A stretch of 8,017 bases of DNA from Burkholderiales bacterium. GTDB lineage: Bacteria > Pseudomonadota > Gammaproteobacteria > Burkholderiales > Burkholderiaceae_C. The translations under genes and the position numbers were made by a program. The notes under the pieces were generated by a model. That model did not search any database. It saw nothing but the letters and a program-made list of their open reading frames with translations, and was not told the DNA's origin. The DNA lies in assembly GCA_006227785.1 (NCBI GenBank), contig SBFU01000413.1, forward strand, positions 1 to 8,017. Direction: 5' to 3'. Shown piece by piece: positions 1 to 6,684 of the stretch (position 1 is its first letter; every line of letters starts with the position of its first letter).

Positions 1-275
1 GGACTGCCAATGACAAGGCACTGTTCAAGAATCAGTTGGACCGGGCCTTTTTCGTCTTGTCAGACGTCATGTTGCGTGATCGGCGCGGCGACTTTCTTGC
101 TGAGGCCCTGTCCCCCACGCCCAACGTGATCCCCGGAGAAGGCGGGCGGGGATTCTCAAAGGTCCGGCTTGCCGAGTTTGACGGTCTGCTCTTGACCTAC
201 TCGCTCGCCCTTCGCAAGCCCATGCATCAGTTTCTGTATGTCGAAGACATGACCGATCCGAAGTCCTGGCGCTGA
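1..275 (+). CDS. Unrecognised protein, C-terminal part (5' end outside window)
   Basis: The frame is open from the left edge (first complete codon at 3) to the TGA at 273-275, giving about 90 visible residues. A TTG at 36 could be taken as a start, but the frame continues upstream of it without a stop, so the gene is more likely cut by the window. I do not recognise the family. Visible traits are a soluble mixed-charge sequence, a helix-like stretch with QLDRAFFVLSDVMLRDRRGDF, a Gly-rich loop PGEGGRG, then a segment ending FLYVEDMTDPKSWR. There is no signal peptide or membrane segment. Codon use (ttt, ttg, tca, ctt, gct, aat) is less GC-biased at third positions than in the other genes here, which may point to a different origin. 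Confidence is moderate that it is coding and nil for function. Confidence 0.55.
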   Translation, partial: TANDKALFKNQLDRAFFVLSDVMLRDRRGDFLAEALSPTPNVIPGEGGRGFSKVRLAEFDGLLLTYSLALRKPMHQFLYVEDMTDPKSWR

Positions 276-354
276 AGCTGGCCTGTCGATGGCCCACCCA
301 GCATCTGGACGAGGGCTTAAGGCCCTTCGGTCAAAACAAATTTATCGGGCATGA

Positions 355-376
355 GGTGGCAAGCTGATTCGCCACC
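355..376. repeat. Imperfect inverted repeat (hairpin)
   Basis: GGTGGC at 355-360 is complementary to GCCACC at 371-376. The stem extends by AA/TT if one C at 370 is bulged, leaving the loop GCTGA. Four A residues follow on the + strand and there is no T-run on either strand, so it does not look like a standard intrinsic terminator. It could be an RNA structure, an operator or chance. Confidence 0.35.
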
Positions 377-427
377 AAAAGGGTCGGGGGAGTGGCAGGT
401 GTGGGTGATCTGGCGCGGTCCGCCTGA

Positions 428-456
428 TCTACTTCATCCGCCGAAGCACTTATACT
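428..456 (+). promoter_or_regulatory. Possible sigma70 promoter for the rhodanese gene
   Basis: A good -10 match, TATACT at 451-456, lies 30 bases before the ATG at 487. At a 17-base spacing the -35 position (428-433, TCTACT) matches TTGACA at only three of six places. The position suits a short leader, but the -35 is poor, so this is tentative. Confidence 0.3.
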
Positions 457-486
457 CCCTGGTGTATTAGCTCTCTGTGCGCCTGA

Positions 487-837
487 ATGCCCTCACCCCT
501 AGAACAATACTGGCCCATCCTGCTGGTCGCCCTGTGGTTCGGCTACAAGTGGTGGAACGCACGCCGCGTGGTGGGCATGCTGCCGCAGCTCAAGGCCAGC
601 GGCGCCACGCTGGTGGACGTGCGCACACCCGAAGAGTTTGCCGCCGGCAACGCACCGGGGTCGGTCAACATTCCCCTGCATGACCTGGGCAGCCGGCTGG
701 GCGAGATCCCGGCTTCAGCGCCGGTGGTGGTCTGCTGCGCCAGCGGCACCCGCAGCGGCATGGCCCGGCTGATGCTCAAGAAAAAGGGCTACGCGCAGGT
801 GTTCAACATCGGCAAGTGGACGAACCTGCTGCGCTAG
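487..837 (+). CDS. Membrane-anchored single-domain rhodanese-like protein
   Basis: The protein of 116 aa is probably a sulfurtransferase. Rhodaneses carry sulfane sulfur as a persulfide on an active-site Cys; the physiological acceptor cannot be read from sequence. Residues 8-23 (YWPILLVALWFGYKWW) form a short hydrophobic anchor, leaving the domain on one membrane face. Residues about 30-116 are a rhodanese fold: LVDVRTPEEFAAGNAPGSVNIPL (42-64) is the typical CH2A/substrate region, and CASGTRS (84-90) is the active-site loop, with Cys84 as the nucleophile and Arg89 in the usual CxxGxR arrangement. Cys83 immediately precedes the catalytic Cys. The start is fixed by a TGA codon directly upstream in frame (484-486), though no clear Shine-Dalgarno is seen. 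The gene ends 10 bases from the convergent yghU. Small anchored rhodaneses of this length are common in proteobacteria. Confidence 0.9.
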   Translation: MPSPLEQYWPILLVALWFGYKWWNARRVVGMLPQLKASGATLVDVRTPEEFAAGNAPGSVNIPLHDLGSRLGEIPASAPVVVCCASGTRSGMARLMLKKKGYAQVFNIGKWTNLLR

Positions 838-847
838 CCCCGCCGCC

Positions 848-1672
848 TCAGTGCCGTTCGGGCACCTGCTCGGCCTCGTCGCCCCAGACGCGGTTGATGC
901 GGCGTCCGCGCTCGACCGCCGGGCGCGCTGCCACGGACGCGGCCCAGCGTTGCACATGGGTGTATTCGTGCACCGACAGGAACTCGGCCGCGTTGTAGAT
1001 CTTGCCTTCGACCAGCGCGCCATACCAGGGGTAGATGGCGATGTCGGCGATGCTGTACTCGTCGCCGGCCATGTAGGCGCGCTCGGCCAGGTGGCGGTTG
1101 AGCACGTCCAGCTGGCGCTTGACCTCCATGGCAAAGCGGTTGATGGGGTACTCGAACTTCTCGGGCGCATAGGCGTAGAAGTGGCCGAAGCCGCCGCCCA
1201 GGTAGGGCGCCGAGCCCATCTGCCAGAACAGCCAGTTGAGCGCCTCGGTGCGCGGGCCGTGGGCCTTGGGCAACAAGGCGCCGAACTTCTCGGCCAGGTA
1301 CAGCAGGATGGAGCCGGACTCGAACACGCGGGTGGGCGTCTCGGTGCTGCGGTCCGTCAGGGCCGGGATCTTGGAGTTGGGGTTGACCTCGACGAAGCCG
1401 CTGGAGAACTGGTCACCCTCGTTGATCTTGATCAGCCAGGCGTCGTACTCGGCGCCGCTGTGGCCCAGGGCCAGCAGCTCCTCCAGCATGATGGTGACCT
1501 TCACCCCGTTGGGCGTGGCCAGCGAATACAGCTGCAGCGGGTGCTTGCCCACCGGCAGCGCTTTTTCGTGCGTGGGGCCGGCAATGGGGCGGTTGATGTT
1601 GGCAAACTTGCCGCCGCTGGGCTGTTCCCAGGTCCAGACGGCGGGCGGGGTGTAGGGGGTGGTGGTGCTCAT
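848..1672 (-). CDS. yghU: YghU-type glutathione S-transferase / glutathione-dependent disulfide-bond oxidoreductase
   Basis: The 274 aa protein is close to the roughly 290 aa of E. coli YghU, a Nu-class GST known to bind glutathione and reduce disulfides such as 2-hydroxyethyl disulfide. Order of features: an N-terminal extension (1-45, with WTWEQPSGGKFANINRPIAGPTHEK reading like the family), a thioredoxin-like domain (about 46-135) with TPNGVKVTIMLEE at 53-65, the cis-Pro loop NPNSKIPAL at 97-105 and the glutathione-binding ESGSILLYLAEK at 118-129, then a helical C-terminal domain (about 140-255) containing the N-capping motif SIADIAIYPW at 207-216. It is cytosolic, with no signal peptide. 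An in-frame TAA at 1682-1684 (read on the - strand) leaves ATG 1672 as the first possible start. No good Shine-Dalgarno precedes it. It is convergent with the rhodanese gene and divergent from the PAS kinase; the shared sulfur/thiol theme with the rhodanese may be coincidence. Confidence 0.93.
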   Translation of the reverse strand: MSTTTPYTPPAVWTWEQPSGGKFANINRPIAGPTHEKALPVGKHPLQLYSLATPNGVKVTIMLEELLALGHSGAEYDAWLIKINEGDQFSSGFVEVNPNSKIPALTDRSTETPTRVFESGSILLYLAEKFGALLPKAHGPRTEALNWLFWQMGSAPYLGGGFGHFYAYAPEKFEYPINRFAMEVKRQLDVLNRHLAERAYMAGDEYSIADIAIYPWYGALVEGKIYNAAEFLSVHEYTHVQRWAASVAARPAVERGRRINRVWGDEAEQVPERH

Positions 1673-1681
1673 GCGCGCATG
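1669..1681 (-). promoter_or_regulatory. Upstream ATG mini-ORF and palindrome at the yghU start
   Basis: On the - strand an ATG at 1680-1678 opens a three-codon frame (Met-Arg-Ala) whose TGA (1671-1669) overlaps the yghU ATG as ATGA. The same bases form a perfect 12-base palindrome, CATGCGCGCATG, at 1670-1681. Either could affect translation initiation or act as a binding site, but in GC-rich DNA both may be chance. Confidence 0.25.
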
Positions 1682-1802
1682 TTAGACCAGCCGTCCAAAC
1701 TCTGCCGAAGCCGGCGCGACAAAGTCACTGGCGGGGGCTGGCGCACTGTGATAGCCTCATTGCGAAATCTCTCCGGACCGCTGTTTCCGATAGCCACAAC
1801 AT

Positions 1803-3350
1803 ATGCTGTCGAGCACCCATCAAGCCACCCTTCAAAACATCATTGACCATCTGCCCAGCGGGGTCACGATGTTCGACGCCGACCAGCGGCTGGTGGCCTA
1901 CAACCAGCAGGTGCGCACCCTGCTGGATTTTCCGGACGAGCTGTTCGCCCATGGCCTGCCATCCCTGTACGACCTGGCCGTGTTCAACGCGCGGCGTGGT
2001 GAGTACGGTCCGGGTGACCCGGAGCAACAGGCCCAGGCCGTGTGCGAAAGGGCCCGCGCCCTGCAACCCCATGTGTTCGAACGCGAACGACCTGACGGCA
2101 CCGTGATCGAGATGCGGGGCACGCCCCTGCCTGACGGCGGCTTCGTCTCCATCTACACCGACATCACCGAACGCAAGCGCACCGAGCGGGAATCCCGGCG
2201 GCTGGCGGTCTACCTGGACGAGGTCATCAATGCCCTGCCACAGGGCGTGACGGTGATCGACGAAAACCTGGTGATCCGGCTGTGGAACCGCAGCTTCGAA
2301 CAACTGCTGGACCTGCCCGAAGGCCTGATGAAGCCCGGCGTGACCTTCGAGGATGTGACCCGCAGCAACGCCTTGCGGGGCGAGTACGGCGAGGTGGATG
2401 TGGAAACCCGGGTGACGGAGGCGGCCGCGCTGGCCCGTCAGTTCCTGCCGCACCGGCTGATCCGCACGCGGCCGAACGGACGCACGCTGGAGATCGAAGG
2501 CAGCGCATTGACCATCGATGGCCAGATCCGCGGCTTTGTCACCACCTACACCGACATCACCGAACTGCGCGACACGCAGGGCGCGCTGGAACGCCTGAAC
2601 GCCGAGCTGGACCGGCGCGTGACCGCGCGCACGCGGGCGCTGGAAGACCTCAACCAGGAGCTGGAGTCATTCACTTATTCGGTTTCACACGACCTGCGCA
2701 CACCGCTGCGCAGTATCCAGGGGTTTGCCACCCTGCTGCTGGAAACCGAGGCAGACCACCTGAGCGATCATGGCCGGACGTCGCTGCAGCGCATCCAGAG
2801 CAACGCCGTCCGCATGGGCTCGCTGATCACGGACCTGCTGTCCATGGCGCAACACAGCCGGGTCCAGCTGGCGCTGCAACCGGTCAACCTGTCGGTGCTG
2901 GCCCATGATGTGGCCAACGAACTGCAGCGCGGCGACATGGCCAGACAGGTGACCTGGCGCATCGAGCCGGACCTGTGGGTGCAGGCTGACCCTGCGCTGG
3001 TGCGCGTGGTGCTGCAGAACCTGCTGGGCAACGCCTGGAAATACACCGCGCAGCAGACCGCTGCGGTGATCGAGCTGATGCGCGGTGCCGTGGTCGATGG
3101 CATGGTGTCGTTCACACTGAAGGACAACGGCGCCGGTTTCGACATGCAATACGCCGACCAGCTCTTCCAGCCGTTCAAGCGCCTGCACCGCCCGAACGAG
3201 TTCGAAGGCACCGGCATCGGCCTGGCCATCGTGCAACGCATCATTCAGCGCCACGGCGGCAACATCCGTGGCGAAGGTCAGGTGGGCCAGGGGGCCAGCT
3301 TCCTGTTCCGCTTGCCCTCCCCCGCTTCGCAAGTGCCTGGCATGCTCTGA
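1803..3350 (+). CDS. Soluble sensor histidine kinase with two tandem PAS domains
   Basis: This 515 aa protein has no membrane segment, so it should sense a cytosolic or diffusible cue and autophosphorylate. Domain order: PAS-A (about 8-125) and PAS-B (about 136-256), both of the PAS type marked by LPxGVT, RGEYG and YTDITE; a probable coiled-coil linker (about 256-290, ALERLNAELDRRVTARTRALEDLNQELESF); HisKA with the H-box SVSHDLRTPL and phospho-accepting His296; an ATPase domain with N-box LLGNAWKYT (Asn410), G1 DNGAGF (441-446), F-box LFQPFKRLH (454-462) and G2 GTGIGLAIV (469-477). The H-box and F-box style resembles kinases of phytochrome-like architecture. No heme- or flavin-binding motif is evident, so the ligand is unknown. 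There is no receiver domain and no adjacent response regulator gene. The start is pinned by an in-frame TAG at 1791-1793; no Shine-Dalgarno is visible before ATG 1803. The next gene follows after 61 bases and may be cotranscribed. Confidence 0.93.
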   Translation: MLSSTHQATLQNIIDHLPSGVTMFDADQRLVAYNQQVRTLLDFPDELFAHGLPSLYDLAVFNARRGEYGPGDPEQQAQAVCERARALQPHVFERERPDGTVIEMRGTPLPDGGFVSIYTDITERKRTERESRRLAVYLDEVINALPQGVTVIDENLVIRLWNRSFEQLLDLPEGLMKPGVTFEDVTRSNALRGEYGEVDVETRVTEAAALARQFLPHRLIRTRPNGRTLEIEGSALTIDGQIRGFVTTYTDITELRDTQGALERLNAELDRRVTARTRALEDLNQELESFTYSVSHDLRTPLRSIQGFATLLLETEADHLSDHGRTSLQRIQSNAVRMGSLITDLLSMAQHSRVQLALQPVNLSVLAHDVANELQRGDMARQVTWRIEPDLWVQADPALVRVVLQNLLGNAWKYTAQQTAAVIELMRGAVVDGMVSFTLKDNGAGFDMQYADQLFQPFKRLHRPNEFEGTGIGLAIVQRIIQRHGGNIRGEGQVGQGASFLFRLPSPASQVPGML

Positions 3351-3411
3351 GCCTCGGTCGGGGAGTGAGCTTCGGGGTGTAAGACATCCGGTGCCGCGGC
3401 GACTGACGGCC

Positions 3412-4389
3412 ATGCGCTCCGTATTTGCCAACTTCCTGCCCCGCTTGTCGCCTCCCAAGGCCCTGGCTGCATCGGCCGTGTTCGCTTCCCTTCTGGTCGG
3501 CCACCCTTCGCCCGCCACGGCCATGGGCCTGACCGTCCAGCCCAGCCCCCAGAGCTGCAGCGCCAGCGAGCCGGTCGCAGCCCCCTTGCAACCGTTGCCC
3601 GCGCAGGCCACCCAACGCATCCCTGAGAGCCAGGCAGTGGCCGGGCAAAAGGATGTCGCCTGGGTCTGGCTGGCCTCGCCCACCATGCGCTACCCGCACC
3701 GGGCGCTGGGTTCACCGGTCCACGCAGGCAGCGTGCAGGCGCTGGTCAGATCCCGGTCGGGTCAATGGGTGCTTGTGGAGCGAACGCTGCCGCTGAACCG
3801 TGTCTACGAGGACCGTGTGCCCCGCATCGTGGACCTGGACCGCGACGGAAGCGAAGAGATCGTGCTGATCGAAGCCGACCTGCTCAAGGGGGCCGCTCTG
3901 GTGGTGCTGGGCATCGAGCATGGGGCCCGGGGACCGGTCCTGAGCGAACGGGCGCGCGGCCCCTTCGTGGGTTCAAGCTTCCGCTGGCTCAACCCCGTGG
4001 GTGTGGCCGATTTCGACCAGGACGGACAACTGGACCTGGCCAGCGTGGTCACACCCCACATCGGCGGTGTGCTGCAGTTGCTGCACGTGCGGCCCGGCAA
4101 CCTGGTGCCGTTCGCCAGTGTCATGGACGTGTCCAACCACCGCATGGGGGCCCTGGAGCAGGATCTGGCGGTGATCGTGCACATGACGGGCAAGCGTCCG
4201 ACCATCATCGTGCCGGACATGTCGCGTCGCGCCTTGCATGCCTTGCGCTGGGACGCGCCGGGCCAGTGGACCGAGCTGTCGGACGTTCATCCGCTGCCCG
4301 GGCTGGTGGAACGGTTGACTCCCCTGCCGGACGGTGCCTGCGCCACACTGGCCGATGGCAGCATGCTGCGGGTCACGCTGTCGCCGTGA
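3412..4389 (+). CDS. Exported protein with FG-GAP/VCBS-like repeats
   Basis: From ATG 3412 the protein has 325 aa. It begins with a signal peptide: Arg residues near the N-terminus, a hydrophobic stretch ALAASAVFASLLVG (about 17-30) and an Ala-X-Ala site at 35-37 (ATA, then MG), so it should be exported to the periplasm or beyond. A Pro/Gln/Ala-rich linker follows (about 41-80). Two Asp-rich turns, DLDRDGSEEIV (141-151) and DFDQDGQLDLASV (200-212), match the calcium-binding loops of FG-GAP/VCBS beta-propeller repeats; the ordered beta-strand pattern between them suits a small propeller. The frame stays open back to a GTG at 3268 inside the upstream kinase, but that extension would bury the signal peptide. 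GTG 3391 is an alternative start seven codons upstream. No strong Shine-Dalgarno supports either. The gene is probably cotranscribed with the PAS kinase, and its function is unknown. Confidence 0.75.
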   Translation: MRSVFANFLPRLSPPKALAASAVFASLLVGHPSPATAMGLTVQPSPQSCSASEPVAAPLQPLPAQATQRIPESQAVAGQKDVAWVWLASPTMRYPHRALGSPVHAGSVQALVRSRSGQWVLVERTLPLNRVYEDRVPRIVDLDRDGSEEIVLIEADLLKGAALVVLGIEHGARGPVLSERARGPFVGSSFRWLNPVGVADFDQDGQLDLASVVTPHIGGVLQLLHVRPGNLVPFASVMDVSNHRMGALEQDLAVIVHMTGKRPTIIVPDMSRRALHALRWDAPGQWTELSDVHPLPGLVERLTPLPDGACATLADGSMLRVTLSP

Positions 4390-4419
4390 ACCCGCGCAGC
4401 GCGTGCGACCCGGCGCCAC

Positions 4420-5373
4420 TCAGTGCCGGATGACCTGCCGGATGGTGGCGGCCAGCTCGGAGGCGACAAACTTGGCCACGTAGGCGTCGGCCCCGACCGA
4501 GTTGACATGGGCCTCGTTGGCGGTGCCGGTCAATGACGAGTGGATGACCACTGGAATGCCGCTGAAACGCGCATCGCCCTTGATGTTGCGCGTGAGGGTG
4601 AAGCCGTCCATGACCGGCATTTCCAGGTCGGTCAGCACCACCGCCACCTTGTCCCGGGCCGATTTGCCCTCGGCGTTGGCCTCGGTCTCGATGGACTGCA
4701 GGCGCTCCCAGGCCTCCTGACCGGTCTTGGTCATGACATAGGTGACGCCCATGGCGTTCAAGCCCTGCTCGATCATCATGCGCGCCACCGGTGAGTCGTC
4801 GGCCGCCAGGATGATGCTTCCCTGCGGCAGTCCCACCCCCGGACCCACCGTCTGGGGTGTGATCTCTTCCTGTGTGCCCGGCATCACGTTGCGCAGGATC
4901 TGCTCCACGTCCAGCACCTGCACCAGGCGGGACCGGTCGGTGTCGCCGTCGAGCTTGGCAATGCTGGTGACCAGTTCGCCGCCATTGCCTTCGGCGGCCA
5001 GCACATCGCTCCAGTTCAGCCGCACGATCTCGTCCACCTCTTCCACGGCAAAGGCCTGTGTGGTGCGGGCGTACTCGGTCACCATCAGGATGGTCAGTCC
5101 GCGCTTGGGCACACAGCCGACGATGGACGGCAGGTCGATGACGGGAATGATCTGCCCGCGGATGTTGGCCACGCCCAGCACGTGGGGCGCTGCGTTGGCG
5201 ATGGCGGTGATGGTCGGCATGACCATGATCTCGCGCACCTTGAACACATTGATGCCAAACAGCTCACGCCGGTCGCTGCCGGGGGCTTCACCCAGGCGGA
5301 ACAGCATCAGCTCGAACTTGTTGGTGCCCGTGAGGTTGGTGCGCTCATCGGCGTCGTGAAACGCGGTGTTCAT
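4420..5373 (-). CDS. cheV: Chemotaxis protein CheV (CheW domain fused to a receiver domain)
   Basis: The 317 aa protein has the normal CheV length and order. The CheW-like domain (about 16-165) contains NKFELMLFRLGE, LFGINVFKVREIM (39-50) and VANIRGQIIPVIDL (68-81), which in this family couples chemoreceptors to the CheA kinase. The receiver domain (about 186-314) has the acidic pair Asp192-Asp193, the phosphoacceptor Asp249 in LTDLEMPVMDGF, Ser279/Ser280 at the conserved hydroxyl position, and Lys301 in AYVAKF. It acts at the cytoplasmic face of the membrane in receptor arrays; phosphorylation by CheA is thought to tune adaptation. ATG 5373 is chosen because GGAG lies eight bases upstream and the CheW homology begins just after it; the frame extends upstream to 5676 but that part overlaps the hydrolase gene. 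No other chemotaxis genes are in the window, as is common for cheV. Confidence 0.95.
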   Translation of the reverse strand: MNTAFHDADERTNLTGTNKFELMLFRLGEAPGSDRRELFGINVFKVREIMVMPTITAIANAAPHVLGVANIRGQIIPVIDLPSIVGCVPKRGLTILMVTEYARTTQAFAVEEVDEIVRLNWSDVLAAEGNGGELVTSIAKLDGDTDRSRLVQVLDVEQILRNVMPGTQEEITPQTVGPGVGLPQGSIILAADDSPVARMMIEQGLNAMGVTYVMTKTGQEAWERLQSIETEANAEGKSARDKVAVVLTDLEMPVMDGFTLTRNIKGDARFSGIPVVIHSSLTGTANEAHVNSVGADAYVAKFVASELAATIRQVIRH

Positions 5374-5381
5374 GGATCTGG

Positions 5382-5385
5382 CTCC
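5382..5385 (-). promoter_or_regulatory. Ribosome binding site of cheV
   Basis: On the - strand this reads GGAG (within TGGAG), eight bases before ATG 5373. It decides the start in favour of 5373 rather than the long upstream extension of the frame. Confidence 0.7.
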
Positions 5386-5402
5386 AGAGTCTGGTTCATC
5401 CG

Positions 5403-5429
5403 AGCATAGGGCGCAGGTCGCCCGGACAA
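5403..5429 (-). promoter_or_regulatory. Possible promoter for cheV
   Basis: Read on the - strand, TTGTCC (5429-5424) and TATGCT (5408-5403) each match the sigma70 boxes at four of six positions, but the spacer is only 15 bases. Initiation here would give a leader of about 20-25 bases containing the GGAG ribosome site. I see no match to a FliA-type motility promoter. Tentative. Confidence 0.3.
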
Positions 5430-5453
5430 AAGCAACAGGAGAGCCCCAATCAC

Positions 5454-5469
5454 CCCCCAGTTCCGGGGG
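5454..5469. repeat. GC-rich hairpin between the hydrolase gene and cheV
   Basis: CCCCC at 5454-5458 can pair with GGGGG at 5465-5469 around a six-base loop. It lies just past the stop codon of the hydrolase gene (5478), where a terminator might sit, but no T-run follows on the - strand, so it is at best an atypical or Rho-assisted terminator or a message-stabilising stem. Confidence 0.3.
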
Positions 5470-5477
5470 CACCCGGC

Positions 5478-6677
5478 TCAGCGGCCGGTTTCGGCGTCCA
5501 GGGCCTGCTGGACCGCCCGGTAGAAGGCCTCGCGGGCGTCGCTGGCCTCGGGGTCGGTGGCACTGCCCGCCCAGTTGGCGTTGGAGGCGATCACCAGCTG
5601 GTGCTGGGGGTCGATGAAAATGCCCTGGCCAAAAATGCCCCGCGCGGCAAAGCTGCCATCCGCGTAGGTCCACCACTGGTAGCCGTAGCCGCGCCCTGGC
5701 AGACCGATCTCGGCCCGGGTGGTGGTGGCCTGCTGCAGCCAGCCCTCGGGCACGATGCTCTGACCACCGACCCGCGCACCGTCAAGAATGAACTGACCAA
5801 AACGCGCATAGTCCCGTGTGGCGGCCTGGATGCAGCAACCGCTGATTTCCTGCCCGGTCTTGCTCAGGATCCAGGTGGCCTTCTGTTCCATGCCGGCGGG
5901 CACCCAGATTTTTTCCGACAGGTAGTCCGACAGCGTCTTGCCGGTGGCGCGCATCACCAGCACGCCGACCAGGTTGGTCTCGCCCGTGCTGTAGAGCCAG
6001 CGGGTGCCGGCCGGCTCGGCGCGGGGCAGCTGCCGCAGGTAGCTCACCAGCGCATCAACGCCGGGTTCGGGCTGGTGGTTGTTGAAGCGCGCGACATCGG
6101 AGTTGGGGTCACCGTAGTCTTCGTTCCAACGGATGCCCGAGGTCATGGTCAGCAGTTGCCGGATGCTGACGTCGTCGTAGGCCGAACCCTTCATCTCCTC
6201 GATGTAGTCGCTGACCTTGTCGTCCATGCTCCTGATGTGGCCATCCTTGACCGCTGCGCCCACGAGGGTGGAGGTGATGGACTTGGCCACCGAAAAGCTG
6301 GTCCAGCGGCCGTCGGCGGCAAAGTCCAGACCGTAGCGCTCCAGCCGCACCTGGCCCTTGTGCAGGATCAGCAGCGCCGCGCTGCGCTGCCCCTGCATGT
6401 AGGCGTCGACATCGATGGGCAGCGCCAGCGGCGGGCCGGGCGGCAGGGCCGAGGGGGAAGGACTGGCAGGGATGACGCGGTGCTTGGCCAGGAACGGCAG
6501 GCGGTCCAGCGCGCGGAAGGCGGCGTCGCGTTGCGACTGTTTCCAGAACAGCACGTCGCGGTCGGTCGGGAAATGGGCCAGGAAACCCCGGGTTTCCTTG
6601 TCCAGGCTCAGCCAGCCGGCCGTGCCTGCAGCAACGATGACGAGCAGGCCGGTCAGGGCGATGGTCTTGAGTTTCAA
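5478..6677 (-). CDS. Membrane-anchored serine hydrolase, beta-lactamase/NylB-like family (COG1680)
   Basis: The 399 aa protein starts at TTG 6677. Residues 5-23 (TIALTGLLVIVAAGTAGWL) are a signal anchor or signal peptide, so the enzyme is periplasmic or membrane-tethered. A spacer and Pro-rich linker (69-86) lead to the hydrolase domain (about 88-395). The nucleophile motif is Ser129-Val-Ala-Lys132, inside TSFSVAKSITSTLVGAAV. The second motif reads Tyr229-Ser-Thr231 in WLYSTGETNLVG, with Thr where class C beta-lactamases and DD-peptidases usually have Asn (YxN). Later landmarks are CCIQAATRDYARFGQFIL (281-298), YGYQWW (331-336) and GIFGQGIFIDP (347-357), which takes the place of the KTG element. 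This resembles 6-aminohexanoate-dimer hydrolase-like and esterase-like members more than true beta-lactamases; the substrate is unknown. The gene lies 68 bases after the LOV-like kinase with no clear promoter, so cotranscription is plausible. Confidence 0.9.
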   Translation of the reverse strand: MKLKTIALTGLLVIVAAGTAGWLSLDKETRGFLAHFPTDRDVLFWKQSQRDAAFRALDRLPFLAKHRVIPASPSPSALPPGPPLALPIDVDAYMQGQRSAALLILHKGQVRLERYGLDFAADGRWTSFSVAKSITSTLVGAAVKDGHIRSMDDKVSDYIEEMKGSAYDDVSIRQLLTMTSGIRWNEDYGDPNSDVARFNNHQPEPGVDALVSYLRQLPRAEPAGTRWLYSTGETNLVGVLVMRATGKTLSDYLSEKIWVPAGMEQKATWILSKTGQEISGCCIQAATRDYARFGQFILDGARVGGQSIVPEGWLQQATTTRAEIGLPGRGYGYQWWTYADGSFAARGIFGQGIFIDPQHQLVIASNANWAGSATDPEASDAREAFYRAVQQALDAETGR

Positions 6678-6684
6678 GGGACTG

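Larger units (their letters stand above)
276..486. other. Intergenic region between partial gene and rhodanese gene
   Basis: This stretch of about 210 bases holds no supportable gene. Its middle (roughly 331-350) is AT-richer than the surroundings. It contains a small stem AGGGC/GCCCT at 312-326 with no T-run, a longer imperfect hairpin at 355-376, and a weak sigma70-like promoter candidate ending in TATACT at 451-456. An in-frame TGA at 484-486 directly precedes the rhodanese ATG. Confidence 0.6.

Noticed and set aside
312..326. AGGGC/GCCCT stem after the left-edge gene as an intrinsic terminator
   Set aside because: The stem is only five base pairs and no T-run follows on either strand.
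1673..1802. Divergent promoters between yghU and the PAS kinase
   Set aside because: No pair of -35/-10 boxes with acceptable spacing was found on either strand, although promoters must lie in or near this gap.
851..1846. 331-codon + strand frame opposite yghU
   Set aside because: It is antisense to a clear YghU protein and its translation has no recognisable fold. Such mirrors are expected at high GC.
3268..3411. N-terminal extension of the exported protein from GTG 3268
   Set aside because: It overlaps the end of the kinase gene and would place 48 residues before a clear signal peptide.
2685..3686. 333-codon - strand frame opposite the PAS kinase
   Set aside because: It lies opposite the HisKA/ATPase region, which has all kinase motifs on the + strand. 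The antisense translation is rich in Gln/His/Ala without motifs.
4390..4432. Shared terminator between the convergent exported-protein and cheV genes
   Set aside because: CCGG..CAC and GTGCCGG can pair only with a three-base bulge, and no T-run is present on either side.
5374..5676. N-terminal extension of the cheV frame
   Set aside because: It overlaps the 3' end of the hydrolase gene, reads as Arg/Pro/Gly-rich noise, and the GGAG site supports ATG 5373.
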